From NCBI GenBank assembly GCA_913055625.1, contig CAJXJW010000004.1, forward strand, positions 186,001 through 250,000: DNA of 64,000 nt, given 5' to 3'. The position numbers were made by a program, and so were the translations under genes. Below, piece after piece: positions 48,210-57,552 of this stretch (the first letter of the stretch is position 1; every line of letters begins with the position of its first letter). Origin of the DNA: an uncultured Pseudomonadota bacterium (lineage in GTDB: Bacteria; Pseudomonadota; Gammaproteobacteria; Steroidobacterales; Woeseiaceae). The notes under the pieces are model-generated. The model saw nothing but the letters and a program-made list of their open reading frames with translations, was not told the origin of the DNA and searched no databases.

Positions 48210-48257
48210 GCCCCGGGGAGCCAGAATCTGAGAAGCCTCCAACTTGGAGGCTTTTTT
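48210..48257. repeat. Second copy of the tRNA-Asn 3' end plus terminator
   Basis: 48 bp identical to 48045-48092: it holds the acceptor 3' strand GCCCCGGGGAGCCA and the complete terminator. The period is 165 bp. The first bases of the tRNA (D- and anticodon arms) are not present. Between the copies is a 117-bp non-coding stretch including a long hairpin GATCGGCG...CGCCGATC (48176-48209). Confidence 0.93.
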
Positions 48258-48309
48258 ATTGCCAACCCCCGACCTGCGCGCGACACTGGCCCGAAAAAGG
48301 GGGTGCCCA

Positions 48310-48738
48310 ATGAACAAGAAATACCTGTTGTCCTGGCTGATCGTTTTCGTGGTCTGGATGGCCGGCAGTTTCGTCGTCCACGGCTTCCTGCTGCAGGCGG
48401 ACTACGCGCAGCTGCCGAACCTGTTCCGGCCCGAAGCGGAAGCCGGCGAATACATGCACCTGATGCTGCTGGCGCATGTCGTCATGGCGGGCGCGTTCGT
48501 CTGGATCTACCAGCGCGGCTGCGAGCGCAAGCCCTGGCTGCCGCAGGGCATACGCTACGGGCTCGCGATCGCACTGCTGGGACCGATCCCGATGTACACG
48601 ATCTACTACGTGGTCCAGCCGCTGCCGTTGCGGCTGTCGGTCGGCCAGGCGGTCTACGATTCGCTGCTGGTCGTGCTGCTCGGCATTGTCGTCGCATTCC
48701 TGTACCGGAACAGCGCCGTAGAGCCCGCCGACGAATAG
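48310..48738 (+). CDS. Small membrane protein, unrecognised
   Basis: 142 residues, about four membrane segments (6-25, 50-67, 84-104, 118-136 approx.). ATG 48310 has GGGGG upstream (agggggtgcccA). Contains RPEAEAGEYMHLMLLAHVVMAG, a short polar pair between segments. No family known to me; related proteins of this size occur next to various genes in proteobacteria. The C-terminus ends with VEPADE. Position after the tRNA-Asn repeats suggests its own promoter. Confidence 0.7.
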   Translation: MNKKYLLSWLIVFVVWMAGSFVVHGFLLQADYAQLPNLFRPEAEAGEYMHLMLLAHVVMAGAFVWIYQRGCERKPWLPQGIRYGLAIALLGPIPMYTIYYVVQPLPLRLSVGQAVYDSLLVVLLGIVVAFLYRNSAVEPADE

Positions 48739-48758
48739 CGCCTGTCGCCGTGCCGGGC

Positions 48759-50258
48759 TCAGCCGGGCACGATGTTCGCGTTCAGGCGAAACAGGTTCGT
48801 CGGGTCGTAGCGGCGCTTTATCGACAGGAGCCGCTTGTAGTTCCCACGGTAATTGCGGTCGATATCCTGCTGGGTGTCGTCCGCGCTCATGTCGTTGGTG
48901 TAGAAGCCGTCGGTGTACGGCTCGTAGGCCGCGAAGTACTCCTTGACGTAGCGGACATGCTCCTCGGAAGCTGCGTCGACCGGCCAGTCGACAACGAACA
49001 GCGAGTCGAACTGCACGTGACGATGCGCAAACGCGGTCGCTTCGTTCGCAACTCGACCAATGGCGCCACCTGCATGCTGGAAACCAACGAAGGCGCCGCG
49101 CTCCGCGTGCGGCTCGAAGCCGTCTACCAGGACATCCACCATCGTCGGCGTCAGTTTCGATGCGAACCCGGACTTCAGGTAGACGCCGCGTGCCCGCGGA
49201 TCGCTGATGTCGCCGGATCGCTGCACCGCAACGTAGTCCTGTGCGCTTATCTCGTCGGCAACGATCGTTCCGGCCTTGCGCAGCGGCGCCAGCAATCGGT
49301 CGGCGTCGGCCGGGTCGCCGGAATAGCAGACGTGGAGCACGACGGCCGAAAAACCGCCGGGGCGACTCACGAGGCCACCATCCACGTACATTTCATCCGG
49401 CGCGCTCGCCGCGTATTCCGCGTACACGTTCAGGACCTGGCGAGCTTCGGCCAATGGGTACAACAGGTTGCCCGCCATGACAGTTCGCGACATCGGGTGC
49501 AGGCCGAACTCGAAATTCGTCACCACGCCGAAATTGCCCCCGCCACCCCTCACCGCCCAGAAGAGATCCGGGTTATCGCTGGCGCTGGCGCGCAGCAGCC
49601 GGCCGTCGGCCGTCACGATGTCCACCGAATTGACGTTGTCGATAGCGAGCCCGAACCGGCGCGCCAGGCGGCCGAAGCCGCCGCCCAGCGTCAGGCCGCC
49701 GACGCCGGTGTGCGACACGGTACCGGCTGTCGTCACCAGGCCCATCGCCATGCTTTCATGGTCCAGGTCGCCGAGCCAACTGCCGCCCGTGACCTGCGCC
49801 ACGCGGCGCTGCGGGTCGACCCGGACGCTGCGCAACAACGAGAGATCGAGTTGCATGCCCCCGTCGCAGGTCGATTTGCCGGACGGGCTGTGCCCGCCGC
49901 ACTTCACGGCGAGTAGCAGGTTCGACTCGCGCGCGAAGGTCACGGCGTTCTGCACGTCGGCCGCACCCTTCGGTTGCACGATAAGTGCCGGGTGCCGGTC
50001 GATGGTCGGGTTGAGAACGCGGCGCGCGAGATCGTAGGTAGAGTGGCCGGGCAGTATGACGTTGCCGCGCAGGCTGTCGGCGAGTTCCTGGACGGCCGCC
50101 TTGCCGAGCGTGACTTCCTCACCGACGCCGGTGCGCGCGGTGATGTCCGACAGCACCTTGTCGCTCGGCGCGAGCAGAGCCGCGGCTGCGTTGCGCGACG
50201 CGAGGGACAGTGAAACGCCGGCAGCCAGCGAGGACTTCAGAAACCTGCGTCGGTGCAT
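48759..50258 (-). CDS. Tat-exported FAD-binding oxidoreductase, BBE type
   Basis: 499 residues. N-terminal Tat signal (RRRFLKSSLAAGVSLSLAS), then FAD-binding 4 domain with His123 in KCGGHSPSG for 8-alpha-histidyl FAD, and the C-terminal BBE block (NYRGNYKRLLSIKRRYDPTNLFRLNANI, in parts). In berberine-bridge enzymes a second link comes from a Cys in the GxCxxVG loop; here it reads GTVSHTGVGGL, so only one covalent link is expected. Oxidises an unknown sugar, alcohol or alkaloid-like substrate in the periplasm. Preceded by the small membrane protein, convergent, 20 bp apart. Confidence 0.88.
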   Translation of the reverse strand: MHRRRFLKSSLAAGVSLSLASRNAAAALLAPSDKVLSDITARTGVGEEVTLGKAAVQELADSLRGNVILPGHSTYDLARRVLNPTIDRHPALIVQPKGAADVQNAVTFARESNLLLAVKCGGHSPSGKSTCDGGMQLDLSLLRSVRVDPQRRVAQVTGGSWLGDLDHESMAMGLVTTAGTVSHTGVGGLTLGGGFGRLARRFGLAIDNVNSVDIVTADGRLLRASASDNPDLFWAVRGGGGNFGVVTNFEFGLHPMSRTVMAGNLLYPLAEARQVLNVYAEYAASAPDEMYVDGGLVSRPGGFSAVVLHVCYSGDPADADRLLAPLRKAGTIVADEISAQDYVAVQRSGDISDPRARGVYLKSGFASKLTPTMVDVLVDGFEPHAERGAFVGFQHAGGAIGRVANEATAFAHRHVQFDSLFVVDWPVDAASEEHVRYVKEYFAAYEPYTDGFYTNDMSADDTQQDIDRNYRGNYKRLLSIKRRYDPTNLFRLNANIVPG

Positions 50259-50355
50259 GATCGACCCCTAGTTGTTGGTTGTTGTTTGTCCTGCTGTAGT
50301 CCCTTGTCCATTCGCGCAGCTTCGGCAGGCAACCGGGCACCGCCTGGAAAAAGCG

Positions 50356-51237
50356 CTACCCGTTGCGCAACCGGTCCGCCAGCGCGAGTACCTGCTCGCG
50401 AAACTCCGTCCCGGTATCCGGGTGCTCCAGGCCGTATGCCAGCGTCGCCTGCAGGTAGCCGAGCTTGCTGCCGCAGTCATAGCGGATGCCGTCAAAACTG
50501 TAGGCGTAGACCGGCTGGTCGTCCATGAGGTCCGCGATGCCGTCGGTGAGCTGGATCTCGCCCCCGGCGCCCTTCCCCGTATTCTCGAGCTTGTCGAAGA
50601 TCTCCGGCATCAGCAGGTAGCGGCCCACGACCGCGGAGTTCGACGGCGCCTCCGCCGGCGCCGGTTTCTCGACAATGCGGGTCACACGATTGCGGTCGGC
50701 GGCGTCGACGGCGACGATGCCATAACTCGATGTGTTCTCCGGCGGCACCGTTTCGACGGCCACGACGCTGCCGCCGTGCTCGCGATACTCGTTGGCCATC
50801 TGCGTCAGGCAGCCCGGGGCTCCCTTGATGAGGTCATCCGCGAGGTGCACGAAGAACGGCTCGTTACCGACGGCCGGCCGTGCGCACAGGACAGCGTGCC
50901 CGAGGCCGAGCGGCTCGCCCTGGCGGATATAAATGCAGGTCACGCCCTTCGGGACGATACCCTGGATGGAACGAAGCAGGTCGTTCTTGCCTGCGCGCGT
51001 CAGCGCCTGCTCGAGTTCCGTGTCGATGTCGAAGTGGTCGGCAATGGCCCGCTTCGTGCTGCCCGTGACAAATACCAGCCGAGTGACGCCCGCCTCGATC
51101 GCCTCTTCCACCGCGTACTGGATCAGCGGCTTATCGACGATCGGCAGCATCTCCTTGGGACTGGCCTTCGTTGCGGGCAGAAAGCGGGTTCCGCGCCCCG
51201 CAACGGGGAATACGGCGGCGGTAATCGGTCGGGTCAT
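50356..51237 (-). CDS. galU: UTP--glucose-1-phosphate uridylyltransferase
   Basis: 293 residues, nucleotidyltransferase. N-terminal [31 protein letters not shown] (in parts) and active-site VEKP in [25 protein letters not shown] near the C-terminus. Makes UDP-glucose for LPS, capsule and trehalose. A probable extended -10 promoter lies 33-41 bp upstream. Confidence 0.96.
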   Translation of the reverse strand: MTRPITAAVFPVAGRGTRFLPATKASPKEMLPIVDKPLIQYAVEEAIEAGVTRLVFVTGSTKRAIADHFDIDTELEQALTRAGKNDLLRSIQGIVPKGVTCIYIRQGEPLGLGHAVLCARPAVGNEPFFVHLADDLIKGAPGCLTQMANEYREHGGSVVAVETVPPENTSSYGIVAVDAADRNRVTRIVEKPAPAEAPSNSAVVGRYLLMPEIFDKLENTGKGAGGEIQLTDGIADLMDDQPVYAYSFDGIRYDCGSKLGYLQATLAYGLEHPDTGTEFREQVLALADRLRNG

Positions 51238-51269
51238 TCCTGGGCTCCATGAGGCTCGGCGAAGCGACC

Positions 51270-51278
51270 ATCATATCA
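51270..51278 (-). promoter_or_regulatory. Extended -10 promoter of galU
   Basis: Minus strand TGATATGAT: extended -10 TG then TATGAT (5 of 6). No good -35 is seen 17 bp upstream. Predicted start near 51263, 26 nt before the galU ATG. Confidence 0.45.
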
Positions 51279-51359
51279 ACTCCCGGCGACCGGAATAGTG
51301 GCGATCGTCGGGCGGCGAGCCGGCACCCGCCGCGCCCTGCCGCCCGAGCGCTCGCCGCC

Positions 51360-51632
51360 CTACTTGCGCGAAGGGCCGACCCGAATATCGTCGCGATTGA
51401 GGTCCACCGTCCGTTCTCCGATGCCCTTGACCAGCGACAGCTCGTCAGCGTTCTTGAACGGCCCGTGCTTCTTGCGGTACTCGACGATCGCCTCGGCCTT
51501 CGCCATGCCGACGCCCTTGAGCGACTTCGACAACGTAGCCGCGTCGGCCGTGTTGATATCGACCGGGTCCGCAAACGCCAGCAACGGCAGCAGTACCGCC
51601 GCAACCGGCAAGATCTTCCTGAAAAGATTCAT
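51360..51632 (-). CDS. ComEA-like helix-hairpin-helix protein
   Basis: 90 residues: signal peptide (about 1-21, KILPVAAVLLPLLAFA) and two helix-hairpin-helix motifs (DINTADAATLSKSLKGVGMAKAEAIVEYRKKHGPF in parts, and LVKGIGERTVDLN). Periplasmic dsDNA-binding protein as used in uptake of transforming DNA, but short orphan copies are widespread. No com genes adjoin. GGAGGAG upstream of the ATG. Confidence 0.9.
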   Translation of the reverse strand: MNLFRKILPVAAVLLPLLAFADPVDINTADAATLSKSLKGVGMAKAEAIVEYRKKHGPFKNADELSLVKGIGERTVDLNRDDIRVGPSRK

Positions 51633-51756
51633 CCTGGGCTCCTCCTGGGTTCAACGCCGCCGTCTGGCGGTCGACCCAGCCTAGGCCGTCGGGGCCGCCG
51701 TTGGCGGCGCAATAAGCAGCGGATTCCCGTGGATTTGCCGGACCTGCGTCGCCGCG

Positions 51757-52941
51757 TCAGGTAATGGAGTGTTGCAGGACGGTATCGAACTGCACGCGCG
51801 ATGCGGGGCGCTGCGTCTCCCAGTTGCGGCAGCTCGGGCAGAGCCACAGCAGTCGCTGGCTCGAGAAGCCGCACTCCCGGCACTGGTACCTCGGCGTTGC
51901 GGCCGCGAGCCGAGACATGGCGCGGCGTACCCGGGCCAGCGCCTCGTCGCCGCCGTCGGTCAGGGCCTGCACGTCGATGAACTCGGCCAGCGTCGGCTCG
52001 TCCAGCAGGTACTGGCGGACGCAATCGTCAATGACCCCGATGCCGCCGATGTCGTTCGCAATCGCGGTGTAGGCCACGAGCGAGCCCATGTCGGGGTTTC
52101 GTCGCAGCATCGCCTTGAGTGCCTTTTCGAGTTCGCCGATCTTCTCCTCGCTCGTGTAGATCGAGACGATTTCGGGCAAAGCCTCGGCGATCAGGTAGGT
52201 GTGCTCGTCGATGATCCGGTGGTACAGCCGCAGCGCGGTTTTCGTATCGTCGGTTTGCTGCGCAATGTGGGCGCGTACGAGCGCGCCCCGCATCGTGCGC
52301 GGACGGCCGTTCTGCGCGTTCTTCACGTATTGCCGCGCTGCCGCGAAATCGCCGGCGCCCGCCGCCGCCTCCGCCAGCTCGCAATAGTAGTGCGCGATCT
52401 CGAGCTCGAGCGAGCGGCCGCCGAGCACTTCGAGTTGCTGGCCGGCGTCGATCGCCTTCTGCCAGTCCTTCTCCTGTTCATAAATTCGCGTCAGGTTCTC
52501 CAGTGCCTGCACCTGGTAGCGTGACCCCTGCGACAGGCGGCCGAAGAGCTTCTCGGCACGATCGAGCAACCCGGCCTTCTGGAAGTCCCGCGCCAGCGAG
52601 TACAGGGCCTGGTCGCGCTGTTCGGGCGCGAGGTCCGGCCGCGCGATGATGTTCTGGTGGATCCGGATCGCCCGGTCCACCTCGCCGCGGCGCCGGAACA
52701 GGCTGCCGAGCGCGAAGTGCGTTTCGATCGTCTTGTCGTCGACCCGCACCATCTCTAGGAAATGCTCCAGCGCCTGGTCGGTCTGCTCGTTCAGCAGGAA
52801 GTTCAGGCCCTTGAGGTAATCGATGTTGAGCGGCGCGGGTGCCTCGTGCTCGTCCCGCTCGCCGAAACGCCCCAGGGCCCAGCCGGCAGCCGCGAGAAGC
52901 AGGAACAGGCCCGCCAGCAGGAACGTCGATTCAGTCGGCAT
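51757..52941 (-). CDS. lapB: Lipopolysaccharide assembly protein B (YciM)
   Basis: 394 residues: N-terminal membrane helix (about 5-25), TPR repeats (about 40-330) and a C-terminal rubredoxin-type metal site CRECGF ... CPSC. LapB with FtsH controls LpxC turnover and so LPS synthesis. Overlaps lapA by 11 bp, the conserved order. Confidence 0.95.
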   Translation of the reverse strand: MPTESTFLLAGLFLLLAAAGWALGRFGERDEHEAPAPLNIDYLKGLNFLLNEQTDQALEHFLEMVRVDDKTIETHFALGSLFRRRGEVDRAIRIHQNIIARPDLAPEQRDQALYSLARDFQKAGLLDRAEKLFGRLSQGSRYQVQALENLTRIYEQEKDWQKAIDAGQQLEVLGGRSLELEIAHYYCELAEAAAGAGDFAAARQYVKNAQNGRPRTMRGALVRAHIAQQTDDTKTALRLYHRIIDEHTYLIAEALPEIVSIYTSEEKIGELEKALKAMLRRNPDMGSLVAYTAIANDIGGIGVIDDCVRQYLLDEPTLAEFIDVQALTDGGDEALARVRRAMSRLAAATPRYQCRECGFSSQRLLWLCPSCRNWETQRPASRVQFDTVLQHSIT

Positions 52942-53227
52942 CGGACATCGGCAGGCTGCGCAGGCTCGACACCTCGGTTTCCGACGCGCGCAAGGCGCGT
53001 TTCAGGTTGCGCCGCTCGCGCGCCAACCCGAGCATCCACACACCCGCGCACAGGAGGCCGAACACCCAGCCGATAGCGAACGCGGCCGTGAACGCTGCCG
53101 GCACGTGCGTCGTCCACTCGAAGAACAGCAGGTCGATGGAGATCTCACCGGGGTTCGCCCAGGCGAACGCGAACATCGCGACCACGATCAGCAGCGCAAC
53201 AATGATGACGAAAATTCGGTTCAGCAT
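52931..53227 (-). CDS. lapA: Lipopolysaccharide assembly protein A (YciS)
   Basis: 98 residues, two membrane helices (about 3-23 and 43-66) and a coiled tail (ARERRNLKRALRASETEV). DUF1049 family. Cotranscribed with lapB. Confidence 0.93.
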   Translation of the reverse strand: MLNRIFVIIVALLIVVAMFAFAWANPGEISIDLLFFEWTTHVPAAFTAAFAIGWVFGLLCAGVWMLGLARERRNLKRALRASETEVSSLRSLPMSDAD

Positions 53228-53321
53228 CGCCCCAGGGCCCGTTCGGCGTCAGGCCGGAATGCGTGAAGTGTATTGCCTATCCGTCGATTTTGGTAATCGA
53301 CGCACGTCCGGCGCGCGGGGA

Positions 53322-53624
53322 TCAGCTCTTGATCGGGAAGTGACGGCTGTCGTCGACCCGTTCCCGCAGGTCCTTGCCGGGCTTGAAGTGCGGAACGTAC
53401 TTCCCGGACAGTGCGACGGCCTCGCCGGTCTTGGGATTTCGGCCGATGCGCGGTGGGCGAAAATGCAGGGAGAAACTCCCGAAGCCCCGAATCTCGATGC
53501 GCTGGCCCTTCGCCAGCGAATCGCTCATCAGGTCGAGCAGGTGCTTCACGGCGAGTTCGACGTCCTTTGCCGGCAGGTGTTTCTGCTTGCGGGCAATGGC
53601 TTCAATCAGTTCGGACTTGGTCAT
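53322..53624 (-). CDS. ihfB: Integration host factor subunit beta
   Basis: 100 residues. [30 protein letters not shown] (in parts), [41 protein letters not shown] (in parts). Partner of IhfA at 39073. A hairpin CGTCGATT/AATCGACG (53282-53302) follows the stop but lacks a T-run. Confidence 0.97.
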   Translation of the reverse strand: MTKSELIEAIARKQKHLPAKDVELAVKHLLDLMSDSLAKGQRIEIRGFGSFSLHFRPPRIGRNPKTGEAVALSGKYVPHFKPGKDLRERVDDSRHFPIKS

Positions 53625-53680
53625 TATTCGATTCTTTGTGCGTCTGAGACTCGTAACCCACCGATTCGTAAAGACAAATA

Positions 53681-53706
53681 TAGCCCGGACCGGCCGGTCC
53701 GGGCTA
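53681..53706 (-). terminator. Palindromic terminator after rpsA
   Basis: Perfect 26-bp palindrome: TAGCCCGGACCGG and its complement CCGGTCCGGGCTA. It lies 15 bp after the rpsA stop, followed on the minus strand by TATATTTG, a weak U-tract. Partial readthrough into ihfB is likely. Confidence 0.7.
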
Positions 53707-53720
53707 CTGTTTTTACGTAA

Positions 53721-55403
53721 TTAGCTGCTTCCGCCGGACATTTTCTCCTTCAGCAGTTCACCCAGCGTGGTCCCGACCGGGGTCGCTCCCGCCTCCTGGT
53801 TGTAGCTGCTGACGGCCTCAGCCTCTTCATGCTGCTCCTTCGCCTTGATCGAGAGCTGCACGGCGCGGTTCTTGCGATCCACGTTCGTGAACTTGGCTTC
53901 GATCTCCTCGCCGACCTTCAGGACGGTGCGCGCATCCTCCACGCGGCCGCGGGCCAGCTCGGAGGCACGCAGCGTGCCGAACACCCCGTCGCCGAGATCC
54001 ACCGTTGCCCCGCGCGCGTCGACTTCCGTCACGGTACCGCGCACGATGCTGTTCTTCGGGTGATCTGCGAGCCAGCCGGAGAACGGATCCTTCTCGAGCT
54101 GCTTGATGCCCAGCGAGATACGCTCGCGCTCGGCGTCAATGGCGAGAACCGCGGCTTCCAGCTCCTGGCCCTTCTGGTAGTTCCGGACTGCCTCTTCGCC
54201 CGGGATATCCCAGGAGATGTCCGACAGGTGGACCAGGCCGTCGATGCCGCCATCGAGCCCGATGAAGATGCCGAAGTCGGTGATGGACTTGATCTGTCCC
54301 GACACCTTGTCGCCACGGTTGAACGTGACGGCGAATTCGGCCCACGGGTTCGACTTGCACTGCTTGATGCCGAGGGAAATTCGGCGGCGCTCCTCGTCGA
54401 TCTCGAGCACCATGACCTCGACTTCCTCGCCCACGGAAACCACCCGCGACGGATTGACGTTCTTGTTCGTCCAATCCATCTCGGAGACGTGCACGAGGCC
54501 CTCGACGCCGTCTTCGATCTCGACGAAGCAGCCGTAGTCCGCGATGTTCGTCACCTTGCCGAACAAGCGGGTCTGCGGCGGGTAGCGGCGGGCGAGATCC
54601 TTCCACGGATCGTCGCCGAGCTGCTTCATGCCGAGCGATACGCGCTGGCGCTCCCGGTCGAACTTCAGGATCTTCACGTCGATCTCGTCGCCGACGTTGA
54701 CCACTTCCGACGGGTGCTTGACGCGCTTCCACGCCATGTCGGTGATGTGCAGGAGACCGTCGATGCCGCCCAGGTCCACGAACGCGCCGTAGTCCGTCAG
54801 GTTCTTGACGATACCCTTGATCACGTTGCCTTCCTGGAGCTCCTTCAGCAGCTGCTCGCGCTCGGCCGAGTATTCCTGCTCGACGACCGCGCGGCGGGAC
54901 ACGACGACGTTGTTGCGCCGCTGGTCCAGCTTGATGACCTTGAACTCGAGGCTCTTGCCTTCGAGGTACGCCGGGTCGCGAACCGGACGCACGTCGACCA
55001 GGGAACCCGGCAGGAACGCCCGGACACCCTCGATTTCGACCGTGAACCCGCCCTTGACGCGGCCGTTGATCATGCCCTCGACGATCTTGTCGTCTTCGAA
55101 GGCTTTCTCCAGCTCGGTCCACGTGCGGGCGCGGATTGCCTTTTCGCGGGACAGGCGCGTCTCGCCGAACCCGTCTTCGACGGAATCCAGTGCGACTTCG
55201 ACCTTGTCACCGACGGCGATGTCGCCCTCGCGGAGATCGTTCCGGAATTGTTCGATGGGGATGACGGCCTCCGACTTGAGGCCTGCGCTGACGAGTACGA
55301 CGTCGTCGTTGATCGCAACTACGGTGCCGGAGATGATGGCTCCCGGCTTGATTTGCTGACTCGCAAAACTTTCTTCAAATAACTCGGCAAAACTTTCTGA
55401 CAT
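53721..55403 (-). CDS. rpsA: 30S ribosomal protein S1
   Basis: 560 residues, six S1 (OB-fold) repeats. Repeated G.V..I.DYG.FV...GV.GL.H.S blocks are clear ([29 protein letters not shown] and four more). It binds mRNA leaders without strong Shine-Dalgarno. The start ATG 55403 has no purine-rich site (it follows GGGTTTTTTCATC), as in E. coli rpsA, where S1 represses its own mRNA. An intrinsic terminator separates it from cmk, so it has its own promoter in 55404-55490. Confidence 0.97.
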   Translation of the reverse strand: MSESFAELFEESFASQQIKPGAIISGTVVAINDDVVLVSAGLKSEAVIPIEQFRNDLREGDIAVGDKVEVALDSVEDGFGETRLSREKAIRARTWTELEKAFEDDKIVEGMINGRVKGGFTVEIEGVRAFLPGSLVDVRPVRDPAYLEGKSLEFKVIKLDQRRNNVVVSRRAVVEQEYSAEREQLLKELQEGNVIKGIVKNLTDYGAFVDLGGIDGLLHITDMAWKRVKHPSEVVNVGDEIDVKILKFDRERQRVSLGMKQLGDDPWKDLARRYPPQTRLFGKVTNIADYGCFVEIEDGVEGLVHVSEMDWTNKNVNPSRVVSVGEEVEVMVLEIDEERRRISLGIKQCKSNPWAEFAVTFNRGDKVSGQIKSITDFGIFIGLDGGIDGLVHLSDISWDIPGEEAVRNYQKGQELEAAVLAIDAERERISLGIKQLEKDPFSGWLADHPKNSIVRGTVTEVDARGATVDLGDGVFGTLRASELARGRVEDARTVLKVGEEIEAKFTNVDRKNRAVQLSIKAKEQHEEAEAVSSYNQEAGATPVGTTLGELLKEKMSGGSS

Positions 55404-55491
55404 GATGAAAAAACCCGAAGGGAACCGCGCACGCTGGCCGCGGAGCCTTCACCCAATCGCTTCGCCACGTCCTGCGGCTCGCGGTCATTAC

Positions 55492-55521
55492 AAAAAAAGA
55501 ACCGGACTCCTTGTCCGGTTC
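55492..55521 (-). terminator. Intrinsic terminator between cmk and rpsA
   Basis: Minus strand: GAACCGGAC/GTCCGGTTC 9-bp stem, 5-nt loop, then seven T's. It ends the gyrA-to-cmk transcript 45 bp after cmk and leaves about 88 bp for the rpsA promoter and leader. Confidence 0.85.
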
Positions 55522-55565
55522 CACCAAAACTCTTTTGCGGGATGTCCCTGAGTCGGGGGAACCAC

Positions 55566-56234
55566 CTACTCCCTGGCCCAGTCGAGGACGATGTTCGTCA
55601 CTTCATCGATCGACAGGCCCGAGGAATCCAGCATCCGTGCATCGTCTGCCGGCCTCAGCGGCGCCACGGTTCGCTCCGCATCGCGCCGGTCACGGGCCTC
55701 GATCTCCCGCGAAAGGGCGGCAAGGCTAACACCAATACCTTTGCCTTTCAACTGCTTATAGCGCCTCTCGGCACGTTCCGCGGCGCTCGCCGTGAGGAAC
55801 ACCTTGAGGCCGGCGTCGGCAAAGACCTGGGTCCCCATGTCCCGCCCGTCGGCCACCAGCCCGGGGGGCTTGCGAAACGCCCGCTGCAGGTCCAGCAGGG
55901 CTTTCCGGACCGGTTGCAGGGCGGCGACGCGGGAGGCGCCGGCGCCGGTCTCCTCGGTGCGGAGCTCCGCCGTCACGTCCTCCCCGTCGAGCCAGATCTG
56001 CTCCTCGCCGTCCGCATCGCTGCCAAACATCACGTCGAGCCCCCTGGCGATGTCGGCCAACGCTGCCGCGTCATCCAGCTCCACGCCGCGCCGCCGGGCC
56101 GCGAGCGCCGTCAGGCGGTACAGCGCGCCCGAATCGAGCAGGTGGTAGCCCAGGGCATCCGCGACCCGCCTTGCAATGGTGCCCTTGCCCGACCCGCTCG
56201 GCCCGTCGATCGCGATGACCGGGGCCGCGCTCAT
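55566..56234 (-). CDS. cmk: Cytidylate kinase
   Basis: 222 residues. P-loop GPSGSGKGT at 11-19, then [18 protein letters not shown] and the CMP-binding [12 protein letters not shown] with [20 protein letters not shown]. Phosphorylates CMP/dCMP. Overlaps aroA by 4 bp (ATGA). Confidence 0.96.
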   Translation of the reverse strand: MSAAPVIAIDGPSGSGKGTIARRVADALGYHLLDSGALYRLTALAARRRGVELDDAAALADIARGLDVMFGSDADGEEQIWLDGEDVTAELRTEETGAGASRVAALQPVRKALLDLQRAFRKPPGLVADGRDMGTQVFADAGLKVFLTASAAERAERRYKQLKGKGIGVSLAALSREIEARDRRDAERTVAPLRPADDARMLDSSGLSIDEVTNIVLDWARE

Positions 56235-57541
56235 GCGGCGTCCGGTCGCCGGGTCTGCAGGTCGAGGCCGATCGAGCGCATGAGCACGTCAAAGCCGGGG
56301 AACGACGTTTCAACATTGTCGACATCGGCGATGGTCACCGGTGCATCGGCGACGGAGGCGGCGACCGAGAACGCCATCGCGATCCGGTGGTCGTGGTGGC
56401 TCTCGACGCGCCCGCCGGTAAACCTACCGCCCGCGATCGACGCCCCGTCCGGGGTCTCGTCGACCGTGATGCCCAGCGCCCGGAGCCCGGAGGCCATGGC
56501 CGCGATCCGGTCACTTTCCTTGACGCGCAGCTCTGCCAAGCCGGAAAAGCGCGTTCGGCCTTCAGCCGCGGCCGCCGCAACGAACAGCACGGGGAACTCG
56601 TCGATGGCCAGGGATACCAGGGCCGGGTCGACGTCCAGGCCGCGCAACCGCGATGACCGCACCCTGATGTCGGCGACCGGCTCCGCCCCGGCTTCCCGCC
56701 GGCGCTCGATCGCGATATCCGCGCCCATCGACAGCAGGATGTCGATGACCCCGGTGCGCGTCGGGTTGATTCCCACACCCTCGATCAGCACGTCCGCGTC
56801 GGGTGCCAGCAATGCTGCGAGCATCACGAAAGCCGCCGACGACAGGTCCGCCGGCACGCGGATCGCGGTGCCGGTCAGCGACTGGCCGCCGTCCAGGCGT
56901 ACCCAGCCGCCGCCGACGTCGAGCGACACGCCCATCGTGCGCAGCATGCGCTCCGTGTGATCCCGCGTCACCGCCGGCTCCAGAACCCGGGTTTGCCCGC
57001 GCGCGTACAGCCCGGCCAGCAGGACACAGGACTTGACCTGCGCGCTCGCCATCGGCAATCGGTACTCGACCGCGTCGAGCGCCCGCCCGCCGCGTACCGT
57101 GAGCGGCGGCTTGCCATCGCGGCTGTCAACGCGCGCACCCATCTGTTCGAGCGGCGTGATGACGCGCCCCATCGGCCGGCCGGTCAGGGAGGCATCGCCC
57201 GTGAGAGTGCTGTCGAAGCCCTGTCCGGCCAGCAATCCGCACATCAGGCGCATCGCGGTGCCGGAGTTGCCGAGGTCCAACGCGGCGCTCGGCGCCTCGA
57301 GCCCGTCCCGGCCGACGCCGTGCACCGTGATCGTCGTCGCGTCGTGGCGGTCGATCTCGACGCCCATTGCCGCGCAGGCCGCGAGCGTCGCAAGACAGTC
57401 CTCGCCCGCCAGGAAGCCGCGGATGTGCGTGTTCCCGTCGGCGATGCTGCCCAGCATCAGCGCGCGGTGCGACACCGACTTGTCGCCGGGGACGGTCACG
57501 CTGGCGCTTCGGGCCGGCGCGGGCTGAACCAGGTAGTCCAT
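56231..57541 (-). CDS. aroA: 3-phosphoshikimate 1-carboxyvinyltransferase (EPSP synthase)
   Basis: 436 residues. Shikimate-pathway step 6. Phosphate-site [30 protein letters not shown], and [12 protein letters not shown] with [11 protein letters not shown] 57541 is used; a GTG two codons upstream (57547) is an equal alternative. The pheA stop is 5 bp above the GTG. Confidence 0.96.
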   Translation of the reverse strand: MDYLVQPAPARSASVTVPGDKSVSHRALMLGSIADGNTHIRGFLAGEDCLATLAACAAMGVEIDRHDATTITVHGVGRDGLEAPSAALDLGNSGTAMRLMCGLLAGQGFDSTLTGDASLTGRPMGRVITPLEQMGARVDSRDGKPPLTVRGGRALDAVEYRLPMASAQVKSCVLLAGLYARGQTRVLEPAVTRDHTERMLRTMGVSLDVGGGWVRLDGGQSLTGTAIRVPADLSSAAFVMLAALLAPDADVLIEGVGINPTRTGVIDILLSMGADIAIERRREAGAEPVADIRVRSSRLRGLDVDPALVSLAIDEFPVLFVAAAAAEGRTRFSGLAELRVKESDRIAAMASGLRALGITVDETPDGASIAGGRFTGGRVESHHDHRIAMAFSVAASVADAPVTIADVDNVETSFPGFDVLMRSIGLDLQTRRPDAA

Positions 57542-57552
57542 CGGCACTTCGC

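Noticed and set aside
48096..49916. 606-codon plus-strand open frame beginning between the tRNA-Asn repeats
   Set aside because: It runs through the membrane protein in another frame and is antisense to the BBE oxidase; no homology by eye.
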